Source of the DNA: DAIRDK01 sp035403225
Lineage (GTDB): Bacteria > Bacteroidota > Bacteroidia > Bacteroidales > FEN-979
Assembly: GCA_035403225.1 (NCBI GenBank)
Contig: DAONET010000008.1
Coordinates: 32,342-96,341 of the forward strand
Length of the DNA: 64,000 nt
Reading direction: 5' to 3'
Shown here piece by piece: positions 45,843-54,963 of this stretch. Both the position numbers and the translations under genes were made by a program. The first letter of the stretch is position 1. Every line of letters begins with the position of its first letter. The notes beneath the pieces were generated by a model. It did not search any database and had not been told where the DNA came from. It worked only from the letters and a program-made list of their open reading frames with translations.

Positions 45843-47039
45843 ATGAAACTCATTGAGGTAAAAGATAAAGCCGGGCGTGAAGCGTTTTACAATGTCCCGA
45901 AACAATTGTACAAACACGACGAAAACTGGGTTTGCCCGTTGGACGCCGAGATCGAAGGTATTTTCAACCCGGCGGAAAACAAACTTTTCCGCGATGGCGA
46001 GGCTATCCGTTGGGTGTTACAGGATGATACCGGCAAAGGGATTGGCCGTATCGCGGCTTTTTATAACAAAGAAAAGTCGGCAAAGTACGAACAACCCACC
46101 GGTGGTGTTGGCTTCTTTGAATGTATCCACGACCGCGAAGCAGCTTTCATGTTGTTCGACGCCGGCAGGGATTGGCTGAAAGCAAGGGGATTGGAAGCGA
46201 TGGACGGGCCCATCACGTTTGGTGAGAACCTGACATACTGGGGTCTTTTAATTGAAGGATTTTCCATGCCCGCTTATGGCATGCCCTATAACTTCCCCTA
46301 TTACCGGGATCTGTTCGAAGCTTATGGGTTTAAAACATATTTTGAGCAGTTTACTTACGAGAAAGACCTCTCGGTGCCGTTCCCCGAACGACAGGTCAAG
46401 TTTTCGATGCACCTGAAGGACAAGTACCGCACCGAACATTTCTCATTTCAGCAAAAAGAAAAATACCTGGCAGACATCTGTACGATCTACAATAAAGTGT
46501 GGGCCGATTTTCATGAAGACTACACTCCCCTTGAATACGAGGATATCGAAAAGATGATGCGGAGCGCCAGGTCCATTCTCAACGAAGAGTTCATCTGGTT
46601 CGTTTATGACGGGGAAACTCCCGTGGCACTGGTAGTGGTTTTCCCTGATGCTAATCAGATTCTGAAAAAACTGGGAAACGGCAAGCTGAGCTTTTTGAAT
46701 ATCCTGAAATTCCTCTGGTACAAGCACACCGGCACCATCACACGGGCCCGGCAGCTGCTGACGGCCGTCATCCCCGAGTATCAGCGATCAGGCGTGACCG
46801 GTCTCCTCTTCCTCACCATGGTGGATGCGTTGAAGAAAAACAAGATCAAGGTGCTCGAGATGTCATGGGTTGGCGATTACAATATCACGGTGAACAAGAT
46901 CTACCGGTTGCTTGATCTGCCGGTTGTCAGAAAGCACATCACCTTCCGGTACATGTTTGATCGTTCCCGGGAAGTGGTTCGCTTTACTAATGTCCATACC
47001 GAGAAGTACAAGCGGGTGATCGAAGGCCCCCAATCATAG
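45843..47039 (+). CDS. GNAT-fold-like protein of unknown function
   Basis: A 398-residue soluble protein from the ATG at 45843. The first ~120 residues (FYNVPKQLYKHDENWVCPL, GRIAAFYNKE, GFFECI) and the C-terminal VIPEYQRSGVTGLLFLTMVD segment fit a duplicated acetyltransferase fold; RSGVTGLL is near the acyl-CoA loop position. Similar long GNAT-like proteins are common in Bacteroidota, without an assigned substrate. It is 52 bp upstream of tRNA-Ala. Confidence 0.75.
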   Translation: MKLIEVKDKAGREAFYNVPKQLYKHDENWVCPLDAEIEGIFNPAENKLFRDGEAIRWVLQDDTGKGIGRIAAFYNKEKSAKYEQPTGGVGFFECIHDREAAFMLFDAGRDWLKARGLEAMDGPITFGENLTYWGLLIEGFSMPAYGMPYNFPYYRDLFEAYGFKTYFEQFTYEKDLSVPFPERQVKFSMHLKDKYRTEHFSFQQKEKYLADICTIYNKVWADFHEDYTPLEYEDIEKMMRSARSILNEEFIWFVYDGETPVALVVVFPDANQILKKLGNGKLSFLNILKFLWYKHTGTITRARQLLTAVIPEYQRSGVTGLLFLTMVDALKKNKIKVLEMSWVGDYNITVNKIYRLLDLPVVRKHITFRYMFDRSREVVRFTNVHTEKYKRVIEGPQS

Positions 47040-47076
47040 CAGAAACCGGTTAACGAATATTTTCGCGGAATATTTG

Positions 47077-47084
47077 TAATTTTG
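47077..47084 (+). promoter_or_regulatory. -7 promoter element of tRNA-Ala
   Basis: TAATTTTG matches TAnnTTTG and ends 7 bp before the mature tRNA, so transcription probably starts at or within a base or two of its 5' end. Confidence 0.6.
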
Positions 47085-47091
47085 CAGGATC

Positions 47092-47168
47092 GGGGTATTA
47101 GCTCAGATGGCCAGAGCGCTGCATTCGCATTGCAGAAGTCACCGGTTCGAATCCGGTATACTCCACCA
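47092..47168 (+). tRNA. tRNA-Ala (anticodon CGC), CCA encoded
   Basis: Acceptor GGGGTAT pairs with ATACTCC and gives the G3:U70 wobble pair that marks alanine tRNAs. The anticodon arm is CTGCA-TTCGCAT-TGCAG (anticodon CGC, reads GCG), the T-loop is TTCGAAT, and CCA is encoded at 47166-47168, unlike the other two tRNAs here. Confidence 0.94.
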
Positions 47169-47193
47169 GGAACACGATAGCAGTTAATGCAAC

Positions 47194-47230
47194 AAAAAAG
47201 GCAGGATAAGAAAAACATCCTGCCTTTTTT
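47194..47230. terminator. Bidirectional intrinsic terminator
   Basis: AAAAAAGGCAGGAT (47194-47207) pairs perfectly with ATCCTGCCTTTTTT (47217-47230). It serves tRNA-Ala and the convergent gene ending at 47249. Confidence 0.9.
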
Positions 47231-47248
47231 GTTAAGCTTACCGGGAAG

Positions 47249-47725
47249 CTAATCGATCGGCTGGGTGATCGGGCTTTGAACATCACAAACAGGCGGACAA
47301 GGGCCGTACCTGTCAATGTCAGAGGAGTAGATGGTTGAAACTATGTCGCGTTCGGCTTCATCTACACCCACAACCATGCCAACTTTCGATTTATCGGCTT
47401 TTACTCCTGTGTAAATTCTGAAGCCGACGATCGTCGAATCAGCATCAAGCAGATCATTCATGATCTGGAGTTGCACAACATTGATTTTGAATCCCTTTAA
47501 AATACCTGAATAGGGATTTTTCATGTACCGGTTGAACCAGATATTGGCCGTGTCGGTGTTAATGGTAGAAATGTCAGTCGGACTGACCATGGTTGTCTTT
47601 ACAACTTTTTCTGTAGAAGTCCAGGTACAGGATGATTTACCGCAGAAGAATAGCCAGCAAACCAGTACCGTGATGATGATCCCAATGACAATACCTAAAA
47701 TTAACCAGAGAATTTTGTTTTTCAT
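47249..47725 (-). CDS. Membrane-anchored protein of unknown function
   Basis: A 158-residue protein from the ATG at 47725 (47734 is an equal alternative). One N-terminal helix (ILWLILGIVIGIIITVLVCW) is followed by a ~130-residue periplasmic or exposed part with five cysteines (for example FFCGKSSC and PCPPVC), suggesting disulfides, and a conserved-looking GFRIYTGVKADKSK strand. No family recognised. Confidence 0.7.
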   Translation of the reverse strand: MKNKILWLILGIVIGIIITVLVCWLFFCGKSSCTWTSTEKVVKTTMVSPTDISTINTDTANIWFNRYMKNPYSGILKGFKINVVQLQIMNDLLDADSTIVGFRIYTGVKADKSKVGMVVGVDEAERDIVSTIYSSDIDRYGPCPPVCDVQSPITQPID

Positions 47726-47860
47726 GGCGTTCATTTTTAAAGGTTTAATTCTTGGAATGAAATATCGGTATAAATATATTTCATTTTTTAACAGACGCCA
47801 TCAAAAAAATATTTTTCTGATCGACTCAGTGAAAATGACAAATTATTACCCGGTTTCTGC

Positions 47861-49381
47861 TTATCCGAGGTAGAAAAGATTCTTCGACGAGAAGTCGGGA
47901 TCAGAGGTGAGGTTCACGCCGAGTTTGCGGAAACCCGCTTCATCTCCGGGAGTAGGAATATGGGTCATGTGGACTTCACAGCCTCTCAGTTCTTTCAGAC
48001 AACTGACTGCCAGCTGGGCCGCAGGATTCGTTATCGAACTAATACTCAATGCGATAAGCGTCTCATCCACATCCAGACTGATCATTTTTCTTTTCAGTAT
48101 ATCTTTTTTAAGAACTCCGAGGGACGAGATTACGTTTTCGGGGATCAGATGCAGGCTGTCGGGAAGATTGGCCAGATGTTTGGTAGCATTAAGAATAAGG
48201 CTGGATCCTGCGTGAACGAGGTTCGAGTTTTTCCCGGTAATGATGGTTCCGTCTTTCAGTTGCATGGCGGCGCCGCAATAGATTCCTTCATTGCCTTTTC
48301 CCTGTTCGCGACCGTCACGGGCCGATGCCCTTGCCGGGATCACGATAGAGCGGTCCTCCACCCTGGCATCGATCTTTTTCATGATCATCTCGGCCCGTTC
48401 AACGACGTCTTTCTCAATAAACCCCATGGCATACTCACACGAGCACCGGAAATACCGGCGGACCACTTCCTGGTGAGCCGCTTCCTGCACGACCTTGTCA
48501 TCAGTGATACCGAAACCTGCCCGGTTCACTCCCATATCGGTCGGTGACTTGTAAAATGACGGTTCTCCGGTAATTTTTTCAATGATCTTTTTCAGCAAAG
48601 GAAAGGCTTCCACGTCGCGGTTATAATTCACCACGGCTTTCCCATAGGCCTCCAAGTGATGAGGATCGATCATGTTGGCATCTTTCAGATCGACGGTAGC
48701 CGCTTCATAGGCGATGTTCACCTTGTGACTCAATGGCAGGTTCCAGATCGGGAAGGTCTCAAACTTGGCATAGCCTGCCTTAACATTCCGGTTGTATTCA
48801 TGATAAAGTTGGCTGAGACAGGTAGCCAGTTTCCCGCTTCCGGGTCCCGGTCCGGTCACAATCACGATGGGTTTGGAGGTAGGGATATATTCATTCGATC
48901 CATATCCCTCATTGCTCACGATAAGGTCGATATTGGTGGGGTAACCTTTGGTGAAATTATGAGTGTACACCTTCATGCCCCGCCGCTCCAGCTTATTTTT
49001 GAATGCCTTGGCAGAAGGTTGACCGGTATACCGGGTGATCACCACCGCGGTCACGTTAATTCCCCATTCTTTAAAATCATCGATGGTCTTTAAGGCATCG
49101 GCATCATAGGTGATTCCAAAGTCGGCTCTCACCTTCTTTCTTTCAATATCACCCGCATAGATGCACATGATGACGTCGATCTGGTCTTTTAACTTCTGCA
49201 GAAGACGCATCTTCACGTTGGGGTCGAACCCCGGGAGGACACGGGCTGCATGGTAATCGAAAAGAATTTTCCCTCCGAATTCCAGGTATAATTTATCATT
49301 GAACCGGCGAACTCTGTCGAGGATTTCTTTCGACTGTTCTTCCAGGTATTTCTCGTTATTAAAACCAATAGATTGGATCAT
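47861..49381 (-). CDS. DUF1846 family protein
   Basis: A 506-residue protein matching the DUF1846 family over its whole length (usual ~500). Landmarks are the N-terminal IGFNNEKYLEEQSKEILDR, the glycine-rich VIVTGPGPGSGKLATCLSQ (possible nucleotide-binding loop, ~171-189) and GVNRAGFGI. Structures are known for the family but the reaction is not established. It is divergent from the cupin gene. Confidence 0.9.
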   Translation of the reverse strand: MIQSIGFNNEKYLEEQSKEILDRVRRFNDKLYLEFGGKILFDYHAARVLPGFDPNVKMRLLQKLKDQIDVIMCIYAGDIERKKVRADFGITYDADALKTIDDFKEWGINVTAVVITRYTGQPSAKAFKNKLERRGMKVYTHNFTKGYPTNIDLIVSNEGYGSNEYIPTSKPIVIVTGPGPGSGKLATCLSQLYHEYNRNVKAGYAKFETFPIWNLPLSHKVNIAYEAATVDLKDANMIDPHHLEAYGKAVVNYNRDVEAFPLLKKIIEKITGEPSFYKSPTDMGVNRAGFGITDDKVVQEAAHQEVVRRYFRCSCEYAMGFIEKDVVERAEMIMKKIDARVEDRSIVIPARASARDGREQGKGNEGIYCGAAMQLKDGTIITGKNSNLVHAGSSLILNATKHLANLPDSLHLIPENVISSLGVLKKDILKRKMISLDVDETLIALSISSITNPAAQLAVSCLKELRGCEVHMTHIPTPGDEAGFRKLGVNLTSDPDFSSKNLFYLG

Positions 49382-49404
49382 GGAAACAGTAACAATTAGT
49401 TGGT

Positions 49405-49412
49405 CAAAAGTA
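49405..49412 (-). promoter_or_regulatory. -7 promoter element of the DUF1846 gene
   Basis: Reverse strand TACTTTTG matches TAnnTTTG, 23 bp before the ATG. Confidence 0.5.
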
Positions 49413-49479
49413 ACAAGAATTTGGACGCCTTAAGAATTTCTATCTTTATCTTCGGAAAAAATAACCCGGAGGATCCTTT

Positions 49480-49851
49480 ATGTCAACATCGCAACATCAG
49501 GGGAGCATCAGTTCCCGCAGCGGAACGGCTCCATTCGTTCTTCCCCTGCCCGAAAACGGGGATCGTTACTACAAAATCCTTGATGTACCCGCAAGTATAG
49601 CTTTGCGTTCGGGGTTGGTCGTTCTTCAACCCGGACAAGACATCGGATCCCACAACACGGACAAGCACGAAGAAATGATCATTTTTCTGGAAGGCACCGG
49701 GGAGATAGAAATCGAAAATGACGGATTACAACGGGTTGGCAAAGGTTATATCGCGTACGTGCCTCCCGCGACACAGCATAATGTCTACAACAGGGGAACC
49801 GGAATCCTCCGGTATATCTACATTGTAGCCGGAGTAAACGGGATGGGCTGA
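49480..49851 (+). CDS. Small cupin-domain protein
   Basis: A 123-residue single-domain cupin. The motif 1 region is GQDIGSHNTDKHEEMIIFLEGTG, read in two pieces around HNTDKHEE, and motif 2 is YVPPATQHNVYN. Metal-binding histidines and glutamate (H58, H62, E63, H98 approx.) are present. It may bind a small metabolite or act as an isomerase; no specific role can be given. A GGAGG Shine-Dalgarno lies 7 bp before the ATG. It ends 4 bp from the convergent response-regulator gene. Confidence 0.85.
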   Translation: MSTSQHQGSISSRSGTAPFVLPLPENGDRYYKILDVPASIALRSGLVVLQPGQDIGSHNTDKHEEMIIFLEGTGEIEIENDGLQRVGKGYIAYVPPATQHNVYNRGTGILRYIYIVAGVNGMG

Positions 49852-49855
49852 GAAC

Positions 49856-50566
49856 TCAGAAGCCGTCTCCCTGTATCAGCTTTCGCACGTTCTCTTTGTA
49901 CGTATCGCCGATAAAGAATTCATGATCCTGGATGAAAAGGCTGTTTTTCCGGATGGAGGTTATCCGGCCGACGGCAACAATGAACGACTTATGTATCTGC
50001 ATGAAGGAATCGGGAGGCAGTTGCTCTTTCATGGCCTTAAGGCCCATTCTGACCACTACCGGCTTGGGAGTGCTCTGCAGGTGGATCTTGATATAATCCC
50101 TTAACCCCTCAAGGTAGATGATATCACTGAAAAGCACCTTCACCATGCTATATCCCGCATTCACGAACATGTAGTCGGGCCTGACGGCGGGGTTGTTGCT
50201 TCTGTTCCGCAACAAAAACAGCTCCTGCGCTTTGTTACAGGCTTTCATAAACCGTTCCAGGGGGACCGGTTTGATGAGGTAATCGATCACATCCAGCGAA
50301 AAACCTTCCAGGGCAAACTGTTTGTAAGCAGTTATAATGATTACCATGGGTCTTACCTTCAGACTTTCGATAAACTGCAGTCCCGTGAGACCGGGCATCT
50401 GGATATCGATGAACACCAAGTCGGTTTCTTTTTCCTGTAATACCCCGGCAGCGGCGAAAGCATCTTCACAGGTGGCAATCAGTTGCAAAAAAGGAACTTT
50501 GCTGATGTTGTCAGCCAGGAGCTTCAGGGCCAGGGGTTCGTCATCAACAGCGATACAGCGTAACAT
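49856..50566 (-). CDS. LytTR-type response regulator
   Basis: A 236-residue regulator: an N-terminal receiver (1-~120) with acidic pocket DDE (8-10), phosphorylatable D54 in FIDIQMPG and the lysine in DYLIKPV, then a LytTR DNA-binding domain (~135-236, IIYLEGLRDYIKIHL). Its ATG overlaps the TGA of the sensor kinase gene (TGATG), so translation is coupled. It probably regulates a nearby operon; the MacAB-TolC efflux genes upstream are a candidate. Confidence 0.95.
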   Translation of the reverse strand: MLRCIAVDDEPLALKLLADNISKVPFLQLIATCEDAFAAAGVLQEKETDLVFIDIQMPGLTGLQFIESLKVRPMVIIITAYKQFALEGFSLDVIDYLIKPVPLERFMKACNKAQELFLLRNRSNNPAVRPDYMFVNAGYSMVKVLFSDIIYLEGLRDYIKIHLQSTPKPVVVRMGLKAMKEQLPPDSFMQIHKSFIVAVGRITSIRKNSLFIQDHEFFIGDTYKENVRKLIQGDGF

Positions 50567-51612
50567 CAATGAAGATCAAGTTTAAGGGATACGGTAAACC
50601 GTTCAGTGTCTTTTCGGATAGTCAGATCGTGCTTGTCACCATACAGGATATTCAGTCTTCGTTGAACATTGACCAACCCGATACCTGAGGTTTTGTCCTT
50701 GACCTGGCTCGAATCGGGATTGTATTTGTTACTGACATGGAAAAAGAGTTCGTTTTTTTCGTTGGATGTAAGGTCGATATCGATTTCAGGGTCTTTAATC
50801 ATCCCAATGCCATGTTTAAAGGCGTTTTCAACGAAGGGGATCAGCAGCATCGGTTCGATCTCGCTCCATTCGTGAGCCAGCGAGATATGCAGGTCAACTT
50901 TTACCTTTTCACCGAACCGTTGCTTCTGCAGATCGATATAACTCTGCAGGTATTCTGCCTCCGTTTTCAGCAACACTTTTTCTTCATCGGTCTGGTAAAG
51001 CATGTACTGCATCAATCCCGACAATTTCATCAGGGTGGGTTCCACCTCTTCACTTTTCAGGCGGCTCAAAGCCACAATATTATTCAGCACATTCATGATG
51101 AAATGCGGACTGATCTGGGAGCGCAGAAACGACAGTTCAGTCTTCATGTTCTCTTGTTGTTTTTCCATCTGCTTTTTTTCCGACTTGATCTGGTCAGCCG
51201 TGATTTTATAAGTGAGGCTGACTGCCATGGTTAAAATGTATGGCGGAAAATTGAAACGCAATGACCCCATGAGACTGAACGGTACTGAAGGGACAATATA
51301 CCTGAAAAGGAAAGAATGAAGCAGGATGATCACGGAAAAAACGAGCAGCAATGACATGGCATAATACCAGTATTTTTTTCGGTAAAACAATCCCGGTATC
51401 AGCCGGTAGGTATTCAGGTAGAAGGAAACAACCCAGAAAACATAGCTGCAAAGGTTCAGCTTTAAAAACTCCTTCGACAGATCTTCATTCCTGGGTGGTC
51501 TGGCATGTGAATGACTGCTGTCGATAATATACGGCAACGCGAATATTACTGCCCAGACAATGATATTCAACGACAATTGTACCCACTTGTTTGAGAAGTT
51601 TACTGGTTTCAT
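50566..51612 (-). CDS. LytS/YehU-type sensor histidine kinase
   Basis: A 348-residue kinase from the ATG at 51612, which gives the usual short N-terminus before the first helix. Upstream in-frame ATGs at 51645 and 51672 lie on or before the promoter. Four transmembrane helices (~12-30, 52-70, 82-108, 118-138) precede a coiled linker and a His_kinase domain with H170 in SQISPHFIMNVLNN; the ATPase part has FVENAFKHGI and SGIGLVNVQRRL. It pairs with the downstream LytTR regulator. Confidence 0.93.
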   Translation of the reverse strand: MKPVNFSNKWVQLSLNIIVWAVIFALPYIIDSSHSHARPPRNEDLSKEFLKLNLCSYVFWVVSFYLNTYRLIPGLFYRKKYWYYAMSLLLVFSVIILLHSFLFRYIVPSVPFSLMGSLRFNFPPYILTMAVSLTYKITADQIKSEKKQMEKQQENMKTELSFLRSQISPHFIMNVLNNIVALSRLKSEEVEPTLMKLSGLMQYMLYQTDEEKVLLKTEAEYLQSYIDLQKQRFGEKVKVDLHISLAHEWSEIEPMLLIPFVENAFKHGIGMIKDPEIDIDLTSNEKNELFFHVSNKYNPDSSQVKDKTSGIGLVNVQRRLNILYGDKHDLTIRKDTERFTVSLKLDLH

Positions 51613-51631
51613 AGCCGACCGATCCGTATTG

Positions 51632-51639
51632 CAAATATA
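51632..51639 (-). promoter_or_regulatory. -7 promoter element of the sensor kinase-regulator pair
   Basis: Reverse strand TATATTTG matches TAnnTTTG, 19 bp before the ATG at 51612; it argues for that start and for transcription apart from the efflux operon. Confidence 0.5.
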
Positions 51640-51708
51640 GTTCATAACTTTTATTTCCTTCTCACAAGGCATTTCCTGCCTCCCTAAAAATTCCCCGCAA
51701 TCGCGATT

Positions 51709-52932
51709 CTATTCGTATTTCAATGCTTCGATCGGGTCGAGGCGGGCAGCTTTCTGCGCGGGATAATATCCGAAGAAAATACCTGTGGCGCCGCATACCA
51801 GAAACGATATCACGATAGACATTTCTGAGATAAGGATCGGCCATGAGAAAATGACACCAACCAACTCTGAAGCGACGATACCCAGGACGACGCCGATCAG
51901 TCCTCCGGCGATACTTATGAGGACGGCTTCAATCAGGAACTGAAGCATGATATCCTTCGATCGTGCCCCGATCGACATCCGGAGCCCTATCTCCCGGGTT
52001 CTTTCGGTGACGGAGGTATACATGATATTCATGATTCCGATACCGCCGATCAGCAGGGAGATCCCGGCAATGACAGTCAGAAGAACGGTCATCATAGAGC
52101 TGGTGGATGTGATGGCGGTCAGTAATTCGGCCTGTGTACGCACGTCGAAATCGTCCTCTTCGTCATTCTTCAATTGGTGATTGTCCCTGATCACGGTGGT
52201 GATCTCTTTCGTAGCCGCATCACTCTGCGCTTCCGATGCAGCGGATACGTAAATGCTCTGGAGATAATGGGTGGCCGTGATCCTTTTCTGGATGGTTGTA
52301 TACGGCGCCAGGATGATATCGTCCTGGTCCTGCCCGAAGTTGCTTTGTCCCTTGGAAGAGAGGATCCCGATCACCTGGAAGGGGATCTTGTTGAACCGGA
52401 TGATTTTTCCGATGGGATCTTCACCCTCGGGGAAAAGGTTTTTCACCACGGTGTTCCCCAGCAGGCATACTTTGGTAAACGTTCTCACATCTTCGTCGGA
52501 GAAGAGGATTCCATCTTTCAGCTTAAATCCGCGGATCTCCAGGTAATCGGGAGATACCCCGATGATACTCGTAGGCCAGTTGTTGGAACCATTGATAGCC
52601 TGGCCGCTGGCGGAAACGATGGGCGACACTCCTTTGATGTTGGGAGAATTCAGGTTGCGTATGGCATCAGCGTCCTCCTGTTTCAAGGTCTGCATGCTGC
52701 TGCCCTGGAGGCGAACGCTTCCGGGTTCATTCATGACCGGCATGACGTTAATCATGTTCGAGCCCATTCCCGAAAGCGAGGAACGGATACTTTGTTTCGA
52801 GCCCTGCCCGATGGCCATCATGGTGATGACGGCTGCCACCCCGATGATGATCCCGAGCATGGTCAGAAAAGTCCTGATCCTGCTTTTTTTTAACGCTTTT
52901 AAAGCGATTTTCATTAAATCCTTTGGTCTCAT
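51709..52932 (-). CDS. MacB-like ABC transporter permease
   Basis: A 407-residue permease with one N-terminal helix, a ~220-residue periplasmic MacB_PCD domain and three C-terminal helices (FtsX domain, RTREIGLRMSIGARSKDIM), the MacB topology without the fused ATPase. It is the last gene of tolC-macA-ATPase-permease, 8 bp after the ATPase gene. Such pumps move macrolides, peptides or lipids across the envelope with a periplasmic adaptor and TolC; the substrate here is unknown. Confidence 0.93.
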   Translation of the reverse strand: MRPKDLMKIALKALKKSRIRTFLTMLGIIIGVAAVITMMAIGQGSKQSIRSSLSGMGSNMINVMPVMNEPGSVRLQGSSMQTLKQEDADAIRNLNSPNIKGVSPIVSASGQAINGSNNWPTSIIGVSPDYLEIRGFKLKDGILFSDEDVRTFTKVCLLGNTVVKNLFPEGEDPIGKIIRFNKIPFQVIGILSSKGQSNFGQDQDDIILAPYTTIQKRITATHYLQSIYVSAASEAQSDAATKEITTVIRDNHQLKNDEEDDFDVRTQAELLTAITSTSSMMTVLLTVIAGISLLIGGIGIMNIMYTSVTERTREIGLRMSIGARSKDIMLQFLIEAVLISIAGGLIGVVLGIVASELVGVIFSWPILISEMSIVISFLVCGATGIFFGYYPAQKAARLDPIEALKYE

Positions 52933-52940
52933 AATCCGGT

Positions 52941-53687
52941 TTATAAATTATCCAGATCCGGCAGGGCGGCGATGGTCTCCCTGGCCGATCTTTTTTCGGT
53001 ATTCAATACATCTTTCTGAATCCTCCCATCACGCAGGAAGATGGTCCGGTGGCTGAAAGCCGCTATATCGGGTTCATGCGTGACAAAGATGATGGTTTTG
53101 CCCTGTTGGTTCAGATCCTGCATGAGCGCCATGATCTCATAAGAAGTTCTCGAATCAAGGTTTCCGGTAGCTTCATCAGCCAGCACGATCACCGGTTCGC
53201 TGACCAGCGCCCTGGCAATAGCGACTCGCTGTTGCTGCCCGCCCGACAGCTGGTTGGGCATATGATGAGCCCTGTTCTCCAAAGCCACTGTTTTCAATGC
53301 CTCCATAGCCCGGTCGCGACGTTCCCGCGAAGGGATGGTTTTGTTATACAACATCGGCATCTCCACGTTTTCCAGCGCCGAGGTCCGGGGTAACAAGTTG
53401 TAAGACTGAAACACAAATCCGATCTTCCGGTTCCGTAATTCCGCCAGCGCATCTTTCTCCAACTGACTTACATCGACATTGTCCAGAAGATACTTTCCGG
53501 CAGTTGGTCTGTCCAGACATCCGAGGATATTCAACAGGGTGGTTTTGCCTGATCCGCTGCTTCCCATGATGGTGACGAATTCGCCGGAATTGATAGAGAA
53601 TGAAACTCCCTTCAATGCCCTCACCGTTTCTTCACCCATGATGAATTCACGTTTCAGATTTTCTATCTCTAATATTTTGCGCGACAT
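52941..53687 (-). CDS. MacB-like ABC transporter ATPase subunit
   Basis: A 248-residue ATPase from the ATG at 53687 (a GTG at 53696 overlaps the adaptor gene's stop and is less likely). Walker A GSSGSGKT, signature LSGGQQQR, Walker B VIVLADEAT and the switch histidine FVTHEPD are intact, in the LolD/MacB class. It drives the following permease. Spacing is 5 bp after the adaptor gene. Confidence 0.95.
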   Translation of the reverse strand: MSRKILEIENLKREFIMGEETVRALKGVSFSINSGEFVTIMGSSGSGKTTLLNILGCLDRPTAGKYLLDNVDVSQLEKDALAELRNRKIGFVFQSYNLLPRTSALENVEMPMLYNKTIPSRERRDRAMEALKTVALENRAHHMPNQLSGGQQQRVAIARALVSEPVIVLADEATGNLDSRTSYEIMALMQDLNQQGKTIIFVTHEPDIAAFSHRTIFLRDGRIQKDVLNTEKRSARETIAALPDLDNL

Positions 53688-53692
53688 GGTGA

Positions 53693-54907
53693 TCACTTTT
53701 TGGTTCTGTTTTTGCCCGGTCTTTGAGGCATGAACGGACTTTGGCTGGTTCCCTGACCCGATGGCGCAGCACTACCACCGGCAATTTGTTGCGAACCGGT
53801 TACGACCGCCTCGTTGGAATCCAAGCCACCCAGCACTTCCACCTGCGTGTTATTATTCAAGCCTGTTTGGATGATCTTCTGGATTAATTCACCATTAAGG
53901 GCAATCCATACTGAATTTTCTCCGGGTTTTGATTCCCGGGGAGCACGCCGGATCCGGTAGTTGGTCAAGGTACTGTCTGGCGTAAATTTGATGGCTTTCA
54001 CGGGAATCAGCAAGGCATCGTTCACTTCTTTGGTATAGATGGTGATATTGGCTGTCATGCCGGGTTTCAATTTCAAATCGTTGTTCGAAGTCTGAATGAT
54101 GGTGGTATAGGTCACCACATTGTTGGTAGTCGTTGGATTCAATCTCACCTGTTGCAGCGATCCGGTAAAGACATCATCGGGGTATGCATCCACCGTGAAA
54201 GTCACTTTATCCCCTTCCGTGATACCTCCGATATCAGCCTCATCAACAGAAGCTTCCACCTGCATCTGTTTCAGGTCTTTCGCGATGCTGAAGATAGTAG
54301 GCGTACTGAAACTGGCTGCCACTGTCTGTCCTTCGCTGACGCTCCTCGAGAGAATGGTCCCATCGATGGGAGAATAGATACTGGCAAGAGCAAGGTTCTT
54401 TTTTGCCGACTGGACCTGGGCTGCAGAAGCATCAGCCTGCGCTTGCGCCGACGTATAGGCATACAGGGCGTTCTCGTAATCGGCTTTGCTGATCGCGCCT
54501 ACCTTATACAGCTGACTCTGCCTTTCGAAATTCCCTTTCTGATAATCGAGCTGACTTTTGACCTGGGCATAGTTTGATTTCGCCTGGTTGAGAGAGGCCT
54601 CAAACAAGGTTTTATCCAGTTCTGCCAGTAACTGTCCCTGTTTAACAACAGAGTTATAATCGACGTACAGTTTTTCGATCGTCCCTGACACCTGGGAACC
54701 AACCGAAACGGTATTCACCGGTTGAACGGTTCCGGTCGTGATCACCGTCTTTGAGATGTCGCCACGCTGCGGTTTCTCGGAGAGGACGACAGAGGCTTGA
54801 CTGGTTGCACCCGGTTTAAGGAACCAGTAAGCCACTATCACCACTGCTACCACCATGATCGACACCACGATTGTTTTTTTACTTTTCAGTTTTTCGATGG
54901 TTTTCAT
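53693..54907 (-). CDS. MacA-like periplasmic adaptor (membrane fusion protein)
   Basis: A 404-residue adaptor with one N-terminal anchor helix (TIVVSIMVVAVVIVAYWFL), a biotinyl-lipoyl-like half motif (VSVGSQVSGTIEKLYVDYNS), a long coiled-coil hairpin (~95-170) and beta-barrel domains. The tail is rich in serine, glycine and glutamine. It links the MacB-type pump with TolC. It lies 56 bp after tolC. Confidence 0.94.
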   Translation of the reverse strand: MKTIEKLKSKKTIVVSIMVVAVVIVAYWFLKPGATSQASVVLSEKPQRGDISKTVITTGTVQPVNTVSVGSQVSGTIEKLYVDYNSVVKQGQLLAELDKTLFEASLNQAKSNYAQVKSQLDYQKGNFERQSQLYKVGAISKADYENALYAYTSAQAQADASAAQVQSAKKNLALASIYSPIDGTILSRSVSEGQTVAASFSTPTIFSIAKDLKQMQVEASVDEADIGGITEGDKVTFTVDAYPDDVFTGSLQQVRLNPTTTNNVVTYTTIIQTSNNDLKLKPGMTANITIYTKEVNDALLIPVKAIKFTPDSTLTNYRIRRAPRESKPGENSVWIALNGELIQKIIQTGLNNNTQVEVLGGLDSNEAVVTGSQQIAGGSAAPSGQGTSQSPFMPQRPGKNRTKK

Positions 54908-54963
54908 TGGTTATCTGAATTTGATTTTTTGACGTTTGGATGTTTTTTCCCTCGAATCCGGTT

